Assembly: GCF_021390155.1 (NCBI RefSeq) | Contig: NZ_CP089985.1 | Location: 5,219,001-5,283,000 of the forward strand | Direction: 5' to 3' | Length of the DNA stretch: 64,000 bases | Source of the DNA: Pseudomonas sp. HN11 | GTDB lineage: Bacteria > Pseudomonadota > Gammaproteobacteria > Pseudomonadales > Pseudomonadaceae | Part shown: piece by piece, positions 54,665-64,000 of the stretch | How positions within the stretch are numbered: the stretch's first letter is position 1 | Layout: the number at the start of each line of letters is the position of its first letter | Notes under the pieces: generated by a model | The model's input: the letters and a program-made list of their open reading frames with translations, nothing else | The model's database searches: none | What the model was told of the DNA's origin: nothing | Translations under genes and position numbers: made by a program

Positions 54665-56770
54665 TCAGATGTTTTCAGGGTGATGCCGCAACGATAGCAC
54701 AGCGTCAGAAATGTCTGACTCCTGACCCAACTCCAGCATCAACCCACTCAACCGCTTGACCTTGCGCCTTACGGCTTCTTCAAACACGCCGCCTCGGGGC
54801 TCGATCAGGCTGAACCAGCGCTTGGCCCGGGTGATGCCGGTATAGATCAACTCTTTGGTGAGCACCGGGTTCAATGCGTCCGGCAGGATCAGCGCAGTGT
54901 GAGTGAACTCCGAGCCCTGGGATTTGTGCACGGTCATGGCGTACACGGTTTCCACATCGTTCAGACGACTGGGCAGCACAAATCGCACACCGCCCTGGCC
55001 GTCGTTACGTGGGAAGGCCACGCGCAGCACCTGCGGGCCGCCGTCGCTTTCGGGCAATTTCAGCGCGATGCCGATATCGCCGTTCATCAGGCCCAGGCCG
55101 TAGTCGTTGCGGGTCATCAGTACCGGGCGACCTTCGTACCATTGCTCGTCGCCTTCGATCAGCCCCACTTTGCGCAGGGCCGCGGTGATGCGCAGGTTCA
55201 GGCCTTCCACGCCCCAGGGGCCTTTGCGTACCGCGCAGAGCAGTTGGAACGCGTCGAAGGCTTGCAGCAGTTGTTTTGCCCAATGGGTCCAGGCGGCACT
55301 TTCACGCGGGGTATCAAGTGACGGACGGGCGCTTTGCAGCAGGTTGAGGTAATAGCGATAACCTTGGGCGCCGTCGCCCTGCCCATCCAGCACCAGACGC
55401 TCCAGTGCAGGGTCGTGCTCGCCCTTGAGGCTGACGCAGAACAGGTCGCTATGGCTGTGCGCCGCCAGCAGCTTGCGCGCCTCTTCGGCATTTTGTTGAT
55501 TGACCCAACGCGCCAGTTGGCCGATACCACTGCCTTCGCCGAAACGTCGCGAGTAACGCAGCATCACCACTTGCTGGGCCAACGGGTGGCTGGCGTCGAG
55601 GTCTTCCTGCAGGCCGCTGGCGCTGAGGTCTTCACCGCTGACGGCTTGCAGCCATTGGCGGGTCTCGGCGCTATAGAAACCGGCTTCGGCGTCGCGGCAC
55701 AAATCACCGAGGACCGCGCCCGCCTCTACCGACGCGAGTTGGTCCTTGTCACCCAGCAGTACCAAGCGTGCATGGGGCGGCAAGGCATCGAGCAGGTTGG
55801 CCATCATTTCCAGATCGATCATCGAGGCTTCGTCCACCACCAGCACATCCAGAGGTAGCGGATTGCCGAGGTGATGACGAAAATGCCGCGTGCCTGGGCG
55901 ACTGCCGAGCAAGCGGTGGACAGTGGTGACCTGAGTCGGGATTTTTTCCTTTACGCTGTCCGGCACTTTCAGCGACAGCACTTGTTGGCTGATGGACTCG
56001 GTGAGGCGTGCGGCGGCTTTACCGGTGGGCGCGGCCAGGCGAATGCGCAACGGGCTGCCGGTTTCCACGGCCGGCGCCTGCAACAGCGCGAGCAGGCGCA
56101 CCACGGTGGTGGTCTTGCCGGTACCGGGGCCCCCGGTGACGATGCTGAATGCACCCCGAGTGGCCAGGGCGCAGGCCAGTTTTTGCCAGTCGATCACGCC
56201 GTCGGGCGGCGGTTGGTCGAACAAACTGTTCAGGCGCTGCGGTAAATCGGCGACGACGCTTTCCTGAGTGGCGAGCCGCAGGCGCAATGCGGTATCGATA
56301 CGCCGCTCGTAGGTCCAGTAGCGGCGCAGGTACAGGCGTTTGCCGGATAGGACCAGCGGGCGGCTTTGGGCGGACTCGCTGCCATCGACCGCCAGCGCGA
56401 CCAGGTGGCTGGCGGCCAGCGCGTGGCACCAGTGGGCGCCGTCGAGGCCGTCGAGCAACTGCGACGGCAGCAGCATGGCGCCGGTTTGCAGATCGCCTTC
56501 CGGCGGCAACGACAGAGCGAAGTCGGGTGCCTTGAGGGTTTCGAACAGGTCAAGGCAGACGTGGCCATGGCCCAATTGATGGCTGGTCAGCGCCGCGGCG
56601 AGCAGCACCAGCGGGTCGGCCTGTGGATCAAGCTCGTGCAGGAAGCCGACGAAGGCTTTGTCCAGGGCACGCAACCAACCGCGATCCACCCAACGCTCCA
56701 GCAATTGCAACAGGTCGGCGGCGCGGCTGAGGGGCGTCAGTTCCTCCAGCGGTAGCGGCGACAGGCTCAT
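54665..56770 (-). CDS. recD: Exodeoxyribonuclease V subunit alpha, RecD
   Basis: A 701-residue SF1B helicase, the fast 5'-3' motor of RecBCD. Walker A TGGPGTGKTTTVVRLLAL is near residue 215, Walker B LVVDEASMIDL near residue 315, and motif VI region YTGITRAKRWFSL near the end. Length exceeds E. coli RecD (608) but fits Pseudomonas. It overlaps recB by 4 bp. Confidence 0.96.
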   Translation of the reverse strand: MSLSPLPLEELTPLSRAADLLQLLERWVDRGWLRALDKAFVGFLHELDPQADPLVLLAAALTSHQLGHGHVCLDLFETLKAPDFALSLPPEGDLQTGAMLLPSQLLDGLDGAHWCHALAASHLVALAVDGSESAQSRPLVLSGKRLYLRRYWTYERRIDTALRLRLATQESVVADLPQRLNSLFDQPPPDGVIDWQKLACALATRGAFSIVTGGPGTGKTTTVVRLLALLQAPAVETGSPLRIRLAAPTGKAAARLTESISQQVLSLKVPDSVKEKIPTQVTTVHRLLGSRPGTRHFRHHLGNPLPLDVLVVDEASMIDLEMMANLLDALPPHARLVLLGDKDQLASVEAGAVLGDLCRDAEAGFYSAETRQWLQAVSGEDLSASGLQEDLDASHPLAQQVVMLRYSRRFGEGSGIGQLARWVNQQNAEEARKLLAAHSHSDLFCVSLKGEHDPALERLVLDGQGDGAQGYRYYLNLLQSARPSLDTPRESAAWTHWAKQLLQAFDAFQLLCAVRKGPWGVEGLNLRITAALRKVGLIEGDEQWYEGRPVLMTRNDYGLGLMNGDIGIALKLPESDGGPQVLRVAFPRNDGQGGVRFVLPSRLNDVETVYAMTVHKSQGSEFTHTALILPDALNPVLTKELIYTGITRAKRWFSLIEPRGGVFEEAVRRKVKRLSGLMLELGQESDISDAVLSLRHHPENI

Positions 56771-59700
56771 AACAACACTCCTTGTTCCCAGGCGGGCTCA
56801 ACCTTGGGCGGGATGGGCTTGCCCTGGAACAGCAGGTCCAGGCCTTCGATCAGCTCCCGTGGCGGCCGGGTGAAATACGCCCCCTGGCTCGCGGATTGCG
56901 TGCCACGCAGGAAAATATACAGCGCACCGCCGACGTGGCGGTCGTAGTCGTAGTCCGGCAGGCGCGCCTTGAGCTGGCGGTGCAGGGCAAGCAGGTAGAG
57001 CACGTATTGCAGGTCGTACCGATGATCGAGGATCGACTGTTCCATGGCATCGACGGTGTAGGCCGACTCGTCGGGGCCCAGCCAGTTGGATTTGTAATCA
57101 GCCACGTAATAGCGACCGTCATGTTCAAAGGTCAAATCGATGAAGCCCTTGAACATACCATTGAGCAGCACAGGCTCGGCGGCGACGCGGGAAACGCCGT
57201 GGTGGGTGTATTGGCAGACCAGCTTGTCGAGGGCGAGTACGTCGACCTTGTGGCTGGCAAACCAGAATTCCATCTCGATCTGGTACTGCTGCAAAGCGCT
57301 GAGGGAAACGTGACCGTTATCCACAGGCAATGGCGTTTGCAGCAGGTGACCGAGCCAACTGCTGAGGGTGATGATCCAGCCTTCCCAGTTGCGTCGGTTG
57401 CAGCGAGCACCCACGGCTTTTTCGATCGCCTCGGGCGTGACGTTGAAACCCTCTTCTCCAGCCCATTCCAGCAGGCCATGCAGGAAGGTCCCTGGGTTAG
57501 GGCCGCGTGGGAAACGGTGAATGTCGCCGCCGGCCGCCGCCACTTCGCGCGGTGCGTCGGGGTCGAGACGTTCGTCATCGAACAGCTTCTGGGCCTGTGG
57601 GCTTTCCGGTGCTTCGAGAGCGGCGGCGCTCATGCTGTCGCCAATGCGCAAGGCACTGTAGGAGGCAATCCACCAGTTTTCCGCGGCCTTGCGCTTGGGC
57701 AGCAAGGGCGCCCGCAGCGTGGCTTCGTTGCGCGGTGGGTGGAAAAGGATGTCTTGTGCTTCGGGTACCTGGGCGTAGTTGATTGCGCTGCAACCTTCTT
57801 GAAGGTCCAAGAGCCAGCGCGCCAAGCCGGCGGACTCACCCAACGATGCGCCTGCGCCGAGCAAATAGCCCAGTGCCGACAGGTGCAGTACGGTGCTGTT
57901 GGTGTTGCCACGCTTGAGGTCCGCGATACCCAGCCAGCACGCATGCTTGGCGCGGGTCAGGGCTACGTAGAACAGGCGCAGGTCTTCGGCCAGGCGCTCA
58001 TTGTCGGCCTGAGCGATCAGCTCAGGCGTAGGGCGCAGGCTGACTTGGGATCTGCCGTGGTCATCATGGTAGTGAAGCGGCAATCGGCTGCCATCCACGG
58101 GTTTGGCAGAGCAAATGAACGGCAGGAAAACCAGATCGTATTCCAGGCCTTTGGATTTGTGGATAGTCACCACTTTGACCAGTTGCTCATCACTTTCCAG
58201 GCGCAGGATCTGTTCCTCGCCCGCCTGCCCCGAGAGTGCCAGGTGCTCGGCCAGATGGCGGATCAGTGCCTGCTCGCCATCCAGTTCCGATGCCGCCTGT
58301 TGCAGCAGTTCGCTGAGGTGCAGCAGGTTGGTCAGCACACGCTCACCGTCACTGCGTGCGATCAGGGTTTGCGGCAGCTTGAAGTCGTGCAGCAGGCGAC
58401 GCAGCATCGGCAGCACGCCTTGGGTGCGCCAGATCGCGCGGTAGCCACGGAACTGCATGACACGACTTTCCCACGCCAGTTCGTCCTGGTTCAGACGCTC
58501 CAGTTCCGGCAGTGACTGGTTCAGGGTGACGCAGGCCAAAGCGGCGCGCAGCGGGCGCTCGACATCCGGCTCGGCGCAGGCCTTGAGCCAGGCCAGCAAG
58601 TCGTGGGCTTCCTGGGCGGCGAAGACCGAGTCCTTGTCGGACAGGTAAACGCTGCGAACGCCACGGACGGCTAATGCAGCACGCACGGCCTGGGCTTCCT
58701 TGCCGTCGCGCACGAGGATGGCGATGTCTGACGGAAGCACACCTTTGAAGTTGCCGTCCGGTTGCAGGAAACCTGCGCTGCCTTGCTGCCCGCCGTTGAG
58801 CAATTCAACTATTTGCGTGGCACAGGCGGCCGCCAATTGCTGACGATAAAGCACATTGGAAACCGGCTGGTCGGTGGGTAGGTGCCAGAGGTTCATCGCA
58901 GGGAGCGTTTGGCCATCGACCTGCAATTGCTCTTTACGGCCCTGGGACAGCACCAAGTGGAACGGCACCGGGTTTTCACCATCAGGCTCGCGGAACAGGA
59001 ATGCACCACGGCCCGTTTCCGCACGCTGAAACACGTGGTTCACCGCCTCGACCATCGCGTGGCTGGAGCGGAAGTTGGTGCCCAACGTATGGTGGCGGCC
59101 GGTGGTGGACTGGCGGGCGCGCAGGTAGGTATAGATGTCGGCGCCCCGGAAGGCATAGATCGCTTGTTTGGGGTCGCCAATCAGGAACAGACCACTGTCG
59201 AGGTGGTTTTCTTCGATGCGGTAGATGCTGTCGAAGATGCTGTATTGAACCGGGTCGGTGTCCTGGAACTCGTCGATCAAGGCCACCGGAAATTGCTCGC
59301 GGATCACACTGGCCAGGCGATCACCGCCGTCGGCTTGCAGAGCGGCGTTGAGGCGGATGAGCATGTCGTCGAAGCCCATTTCGGCGCGTCGGCGTTTTTC
59401 TTCTTCGAAGCGTTTGCCCACCCAGCCGGCGGCGTGTTGCAACACCGCGGCGTCGGGGGTTGGCAGCGCATCAAGCGCCGCCTTGAGGCCAGCCATGGCG
59501 TCGATACCGGGATGCTGAGGTGGCTCGCCTTTCCAGGCTTCGGCCATGCCCTCGGGTGTGAGGCGGGTGAAGCCGGTGCCAATATCCAGTTGTTCAAGGG
59601 TTTCGTCGGCGGCCCAGGCGCTGATCTTTTCGAACCAGGGTTCGAAGTAGCGGGCTTGCATCTTGCGCCCGTCTACGGCCTTGGCGGCCACGGCTTGCAG

Positions 59701-60441
59701 GCAGATGTCGCGCAGCTCAGTGGCCCATTGCTGCCAAGGCGCCTTGATGGTCGTCAGTGCTTCGCGGCGCTCTTGCAAGCAAGCCGTGATCAATTCTGCG
59801 GGTTCGCGGGTTTCGTCCGTCGGTCGTTCGCTGCCGAACAGCGCGCGTACTCGCGGCATCAACGCAGCGGGGCCACCCCAGTGACTGCGCACCCAGTTGA
59901 GTGCGTCGTCATGCATTGGGTAGCAGAACAGCCGCCAGTAGTCGCGCAGCACTTCGCCGAGCAGGTCGCTGTGATCGGTTTCCAGGGTCTGAGTAAACAG
60001 GCTGCCGCTGTCGAAGGCATGCTCACGCAGCATGCGCTGGCACCAACTGTGGATCGTTGAGACAGCGGCTTCGTCCATCCACTGGGCGGCGATGTCCAGG
60101 CGGTTGGCGCAGGCGGGCCATTGTTCGAGTGGGTACTCATCGCGTAGATCAGCGATCAGAACGTCGGGCTGTTCGATTTCTTCGCGAAAGAAGCGTGCGG
60201 CTTCGGCCAGGCGGATGCGGATGCGTTCGCGCAGTTCTTTGGTGGCGGCATCGGTGAAGGTCACCACCAGGATTTGCGGCGGCAGCAGTTCGCGGCCGAA
60301 GGCTGATTCCTCACCACCGTGGCCGAGGACCAGGCGCAGGTAGAGGGCGGAGATGGTGAAAGTCTTGCCCGTGCCGGCGCTGGCTTCAATCAGCTGGCTG
60401 CCTTTGAGCGGGAACGCCAGGGCCAAGGGTTTGTTGGTCAT
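56767..60441 (-). CDS. recB: Exodeoxyribonuclease V subunit beta, RecB
   Basis: A 1224-residue helicase-nuclease. N-terminal Walker A LIEASAGTGKTFTISALYLRL at residues 17-37; motif II region LIDEFQDTDPVQYSIF; motif VI FYVALTRAKHACWLG. The C-terminal nuclease domain has YYVADYKSNWLG, the DxK pair of the RecB-type active site. It processes double-strand ends for recombination. 4-bp overlaps with recC and recD. Confidence 0.97.
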   Translation of the reverse strand: MTNKPLALAFPLKGSQLIEASAGTGKTFTISALYLRLVLGHGGEESAFGRELLPPQILVVTFTDAATKELRERIRIRLAEAARFFREEIEQPDVLIADLRDEYPLEQWPACANRLDIAAQWMDEAAVSTIHSWCQRMLREHAFDSGSLFTQTLETDHSDLLGEVLRDYWRLFCYPMHDDALNWVRSHWGGPAALMPRVRALFGSERPTDETREPAELITACLQERREALTTIKAPWQQWATELRDICLQAVAAKAVDGRKMQARYFEPWFEKISAWAADETLEQLDIGTGFTRLTPEGMAEAWKGEPPQHPGIDAMAGLKAALDALPTPDAAVLQHAAGWVGKRFEEEKRRRAEMGFDDMLIRLNAALQADGGDRLASVIREQFPVALIDEFQDTDPVQYSIFDSIYRIEENHLDSGLFLIGDPKQAIYAFRGADIYTYLRARQSTTGRHHTLGTNFRSSHAMVEAVNHVFQRAETGRGAFLFREPDGENPVPFHLVLSQGRKEQLQVDGQTLPAMNLWHLPTDQPVSNVLYRQQLAAACATQIVELLNGGQQGSAGFLQPDGNFKGVLPSDIAILVRDGKEAQAVRAALAVRGVRSVYLSDKDSVFAAQEAHDLLAWLKACAEPDVERPLRAALACVTLNQSLPELERLNQDELAWESRVMQFRGYRAIWRTQGVLPMLRRLLHDFKLPQTLIARSDGERVLTNLLHLSELLQQAASELDGEQALIRHLAEHLALSGQAGEEQILRLESDEQLVKVVTIHKSKGLEYDLVFLPFICSAKPVDGSRLPLHYHDDHGRSQVSLRPTPELIAQADNERLAEDLRLFYVALTRAKHACWLGIADLKRGNTNSTVLHLSALGYLLGAGASLGESAGLARWLLDLQEGCSAINYAQVPEAQDILFHPPRNEATLRAPLLPKRKAAENWWIASYSALRIGDSMSAAALEAPESPQAQKLFDDERLDPDAPREVAAAGGDIHRFPRGPNPGTFLHGLLEWAGEEGFNVTPEAIEKAVGARCNRRNWEGWIITLSSWLGHLLQTPLPVDNGHVSLSALQQYQIEMEFWFASHKVDVLALDKLVCQYTHHGVSRVAAEPVLLNGMFKGFIDLTFEHDGRYYVADYKSNWLGPDESAYTVDAMEQSILDHRYDLQYVLYLLALHRQLKARLPDYDYDRHVGGALYIFLRGTQSASQGAYFTRPPRELIEGLDLLFQGKPIPPKVEPAWEQGVLL

Positions 60442-63400
60442 GCACCGGCCTCCTCACCTGTGAGTGATCGCCACGGCGCGTTGAGCAGCGGGCGATACAG
60501 GGTTTCGCACCAACCTTCGAATTCTTCGCTGGCGATCAGAGCGGCGTAGTCGGGGAACTGACGGGTGAATGCCGGGGTTTCGCGGCGCTCGCCATCGGTG
60601 GTCAAGCCATCGCCTTCGTAGGCTTTGCTGGCAGCCGCCTGGGCCTTGGCAGGATCAGTTTGGCCGAGCCAGGCAAAAGCCGTCTTGACGGCGACGGGCA
60701 ACGGTTTGCTCATTCCTGTGTGCCAGGCCAACAGCAGGTGACCGAGTATTTCTTGAGCATTGGCTTTATCCAGAGGCGGCAGCAGCAGGGTGTCATCGCT
60801 GGCCACCAAGCCGGTGCTCAGTGGCAGGCCGCAGGCGCAGGCAACCACGTGATTGACCCAGGGGCGAATCAGGCGATGCCACTTACGGGTCTTGATCGAG
60901 CCGATGCTGTTGGGGATGGTGGTGACGCTGAGCAACCCGCCATCACTGCGTCGGTGCAGACCACTGATCCAGCCTTCCAATTGAACGCCATGATGCTCAA
61001 AACTGACTGGTTCGGCGACGGGGTGCGGGATGGGCCAAAGGGCCAGTAATTGCTGGTAGCGTCGCAGCAGATCGGGCAAGGGCTCGATCAGTTCGTTGCG
61101 CAGGCACTCACCGAAACCCACCATCGGCAACAGGCCACTGCCTTGCAGGCGCAAAGCCTGGGCGTTCAGCGCGTGATCAAGGTGATCGGGTTGGGTGAGT
61201 GCGGCGCTGAGCAGGCTATCGCTCAGGCTGTAGCGCTGCAGTGCGTCGAGAACGAAGGGCTCTTCGTCAGCCAACGGCACCTCGGCGGCCTCGAAGAACA
61301 CTTTCAGGCGCTGGCTGAAGAAGTGTTTGACCGGGTTGCGCAGGAAGTCTTGAAGCTGGCCGAGGCTCAGAGGTTCGTCCTGTTGATGCGAGGTGAGTTC
61401 GTTTTCTTTTGAGATTGCATCCGGTTTTTCGTGCAGCAATTGCCATTCACGGGCGTAGCTGAACAGCACGTCGCCCTCATGGAAATAGCGGGCGCTGAAC
61501 GGTTGCAACGGGTGTTCTTGTGTCATGGCTTCGATCAGCGGTTCGTCGCTGTTGGCATGATGCCAGCCGCTGGCGAGATGGTCGCGAAGCTGGCCTATCA
61601 ACACTGAGGCCGGGCGATCGCTGTTGTCGCGGATGCTGCGGCCCACCCAACTTATGTACAACTGGTCACGGGCAGACAGTAGCGCTTCGAGCAGCAGATA
61701 GCGGTCGTCTTCACGCCGTGAGCGGTCGCCGGGGCGGTAGTCGCTGCCCATCAGGTCGAAGTCCAGCGGGGGTTGGGCGCGCGGATAGTCGCCGTCGTTC
61801 ATGCCGAGCAGGCAAACAAGCTTGAATGGAATCGCACGCATCGGCATCAAAGTACAGAAATTGACAGCTCCGGCCAGAAAACGCTGGGACAGTCGCCCCT
61901 GGTCCAGACCTGCAAGCCAGGCTTCGCGGACGACGGTGAGAGGTAACTCGTCCTGCAGGCCGACAGATTCGCAGGTTTCCAGCCAGGTCTCCCTGAGTTG
62001 TTCGAGTTGGCCCAGCAGGTAGTCATCGTGTTCGCTGCTGGGTAGGAAGAACAGTTGCGTCAGGTGTTGCAGGCGCTCGCCCCATTCCGCCGGAGCAGCA
62101 GGTAGCGACAGTGCTTGATGTGCGTCGTTGAGTGCGTCAAGCAAAGCGACCAAAGGGCCGATGAGTGCTGCATCAAGGCCACCGATTTCGTCGTAGGGCT
62201 CGATACCGTCACACGCGGTGCCGGTGCCTACGGCGTAACCGAGCAACATACGGCGCAGGCCGAAACGCCAGCTGTTTTGTTCCAGCTCCGCTGGCAGGCC
62301 AAGACCGGCACGTTGGTCTGCGTTGAGCCCCCAACGGATGCCGGCGCCTTCGATCCAGCGATGCAGCGTGGGCAGGTCTCGCTCCTTGATAGCGAAGCGT
62401 TCGCGCAGGGCCGGCACGTCGAGCAGGTCGAGGATCTCACTGACCGGGAAGCGGCTGTCGGGCAGCTTCAGCAGGTGTTCGACGGCGATGAGCAGCGGGT
62501 CGCGGCCACGTTGGCCTTGGTCGGTCAGGGTGAACGGGATAAAGCGTGGGTCATTGCGTTCGAGTTGCCCGAACACGGCGCGAATGTGCGGCGCGTAGCT
62601 GTCGACATCCGGGACCATGACGATGATGTCCCGGGGGCGCAACGTGGGGTCGGCACTGAAGCGTTGGAGCAATTGGTCGTGGAGAATTTCCACTTCGCGC
62701 TGGGCGCTGTGGGCGATGTGGAAGCGGATGGAGGTATCACGTTCCAGCTCGACGGCAGGCCATAGCTCGCGGGTTTCATTGAGTGGACGCAGTTCGAGGA
62801 TATCGTCCTGGAGCTGGTTGAGCAGTGTGGTGGGTTCGCTGTCGCTGAACAGGTCAATGCGACCATCGCGGAATGCTGCGCGATAGCTATTGGGGTCGTC
62901 GTAGCTGTCCAGCAGGCTGATGTAGTCACGGCCTTGTTTGCCCCAGGCGGCCAGTAGCGGGTGGGCGTGCTGGTGCAGGGTTTGTGGATCGATGGTGACC
63001 GGCATGCCGACTTTCCGCGCTTGGCGTTTGTATTCGTTACGCAGCAGGTCTTTGTCAGCGACGATGTCGGACCAATGGTGGCGACAGGGGTTGTGTACGC
63101 AGAGCAGGACTTGGCTGAATCGCGCGAGGCCGGCCAGGGCTTCAAGCGCCTGTGCGGGTAATGATGAGATTCCGAAAACGATGACTCGGGATGGCAGCCC
63201 CTCGGGTGCTTTCTCAAGTTTATTGATGCGTTCGATAAAGCGCTGGTGAACGCCGGCACGGCTTTCGGCCATGCCTTCTTCACCTACATCCAACAACAGT
63301 GCTCGCCACAATTCGGCTTGCCAGCAGTTGGCCGGGTTGAGGGGTTTGGATTCGCCTCGCCCGTTGCGCAGCTGGTGGCGGCCGGCAGCCCAGTCTTCGA

Positions 63401-63890
63401 GCCAATCGGCGCGGTAGACCTGATATTGGTCGAACAGGTCAGCCAGGCGCTCAGCGAGTTGGTAGCGTTTGCGCAAATCGGTGTCGTGGGTGAGAAAACG
63501 TTGTAGCGGTTCGAAATGGGGTTGATTGATAAGCTCCGGGAGCAGGCGCATGAGGCGCCAGGTCAGAGGGGCTTTATCGAGCAGGGACTTGGGCGGAATT
63601 TCATTTTTTCCCAATACCATGCGGTAGAGTTGCCACATAAAGCTGCCGGGAAGTTGAACATCGATGGCGGCGGCGATACCGCAACCACCCATGTCGTCTT
63701 CTTGCGGGTCTTCAGCCAAGGCCAGCTTGAGCCATTGGGCGATGCCGTTGCTTTGTACCAGGGCAATTTCGTTTTCCAGGGGCGCCAGCGGGTAGCGGCG
63801 CATCCAGCTGACCACCAGGCTGCGCAGTTCGTCCAGGCGGTTGCCGTGAACCACCATGAATCCAGCACTGAGGGACGTCGCATCCGGCAT
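60438..63890 (-). CDS. recC: Exodeoxyribonuclease V subunit gamma, RecC
   Basis: A 1150-residue RecC (FMVVHGNRLDELRSLVVSWMRRYPLAPLENEIALVQSNGIAQWLKLALA at the start). It is a helicase-like protein without working ATPase motifs that splits the strands and scans for Chi. The ATG at 63890 has AAGGAAG upstream; the 33-codon longer frame would start at the edge of the window. First gene of recC-recB-recD. Confidence 0.96.
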   Translation of the reverse strand: MPDATSLSAGFMVVHGNRLDELRSLVVSWMRRYPLAPLENEIALVQSNGIAQWLKLALAEDPQEDDMGGCGIAAAIDVQLPGSFMWQLYRMVLGKNEIPPKSLLDKAPLTWRLMRLLPELINQPHFEPLQRFLTHDTDLRKRYQLAERLADLFDQYQVYRADWLEDWAAGRHQLRNGRGESKPLNPANCWQAELWRALLLDVGEEGMAESRAGVHQRFIERINKLEKAPEGLPSRVIVFGISSLPAQALEALAGLARFSQVLLCVHNPCRHHWSDIVADKDLLRNEYKRQARKVGMPVTIDPQTLHQHAHPLLAAWGKQGRDYISLLDSYDDPNSYRAAFRDGRIDLFSDSEPTTLLNQLQDDILELRPLNETRELWPAVELERDTSIRFHIAHSAQREVEILHDQLLQRFSADPTLRPRDIIVMVPDVDSYAPHIRAVFGQLERNDPRFIPFTLTDQGQRGRDPLLIAVEHLLKLPDSRFPVSEILDLLDVPALRERFAIKERDLPTLHRWIEGAGIRWGLNADQRAGLGLPAELEQNSWRFGLRRMLLGYAVGTGTACDGIEPYDEIGGLDAALIGPLVALLDALNDAHQALSLPAAPAEWGERLQHLTQLFFLPSSEHDDYLLGQLEQLRETWLETCESVGLQDELPLTVVREAWLAGLDQGRLSQRFLAGAVNFCTLMPMRAIPFKLVCLLGMNDGDYPRAQPPLDFDLMGSDYRPGDRSRREDDRYLLLEALLSARDQLYISWVGRSIRDNSDRPASVLIGQLRDHLASGWHHANSDEPLIEAMTQEHPLQPFSARYFHEGDVLFSYAREWQLLHEKPDAISKENELTSHQQDEPLSLGQLQDFLRNPVKHFFSQRLKVFFEAAEVPLADEEPFVLDALQRYSLSDSLLSAALTQPDHLDHALNAQALRLQGSGLLPMVGFGECLRNELIEPLPDLLRRYQQLLALWPIPHPVAEPVSFEHHGVQLEGWISGLHRRSDGGLLSVTTIPNSIGSIKTRKWHRLIRPWVNHVVACACGLPLSTGLVASDDTLLLPPLDKANAQEILGHLLLAWHTGMSKPLPVAVKTAFAWLGQTDPAKAQAAASKAYEGDGLTTDGERRETPAFTRQFPDYAALIASEEFEGWCETLYRPLLNAPWRSLTGEEAGA

Positions 63891-64000
63891 AACGGCTTCC
63901 TTGGGAAAAGCAAAAATCGAGGGTGCGACTTTAGCACTGTGGGCAGTTTTTGGCGGAATTGGGATGTTAGCTGTCTTTCGCCCGCCCAAAACAAAACCCC
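63891..64000. other. Region upstream of recC, cut by the window end
   Basis: 110 bp before recC, with AT-rich stretches suited to a promoter. No gene or clear signal is visible before the window ends. Confidence 0.4.

Overview
This window is chromosomal DNA of a Pseudomonas, most likely of the P. fluorescens group. The evidence is the high-GC coding bias, Pseudomonas gene orders (proB-obgE-rpmA-rplU // ispB; catBCA with divergent catR; antABC with divergent antR; yfiRNB; recCBD), and several REP/REPIN-like palindromes built on GTGGGAGCGGGCTTGC-type arms. I see no insertion sequence, prophage, CRISPR array, tRNA or rRNA. Coding is dense, with no clear pseudogene.

Layout. 0.1-3.5 kb: an SDR oxidoreductase, a MEST-type hydrolase and a class II aldolase-like protein in one leftward cluster, then a flavodoxin. 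3.6-8.9 kb: a likely blue-light module made of a short LOV photoreceptor, a PilZ-like protein, a MerR/LitR regulator that lacks the B12-binding residues, a membrane-anchored monooxygenase-like protein, and the pterin genes folM-folE-folX followed by DUF1244 and HopJ-family genes. 9-20.6 kb: housekeeping genes (trxB, cysZ, a glycosyltransferase, an old yellow enzyme, glutathione peroxidase, creA, proB, obgE, rpmA, rplU, ispB, yjdM, a small gene behind a Fur box, fklB). 20.8-23.4 kb: an McpS-type chemoreceptor, then a 470-bp region holding a 32-codon reading frame and possible structured RNA. 23.4-27.5 kb: a GntP permease, RpiR regulator, D-aminoacylase and glyoxalase-fold protein, suggesting use of N-acyl-D-amino acids. 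27.7-33.5 kb: mixed accessory genes (LprI-like protein, SulP transporter, epimerase, two LysR regulators, TauE/SafE permease).

33.4-47.4 kb is the metabolic centrepiece. kynA and kynB convert tryptophan to kynurenine, kynU releases anthranilate, antABC makes catechol, and catA, catB and catC carry it to beta-ketoadipate enol-lactone. Two amino-acid permeases and the local regulators KynR, CatR and AntR sit among them. The later pcaD and pcaIJ/F steps are not in the window.

47.6-64 kb: a small cupin, mmsAB (valine catabolism) with a divergent LysR gene, a DUF6124/DUF3077-type gene behind a leader with competing inverted repeats, the yfiRNB cyclic-di-GMP operon, and recC-recB-recD. Both ends of the window cut through intergenic DNA: a terminator at the left, and the region upstream of recC at the right.
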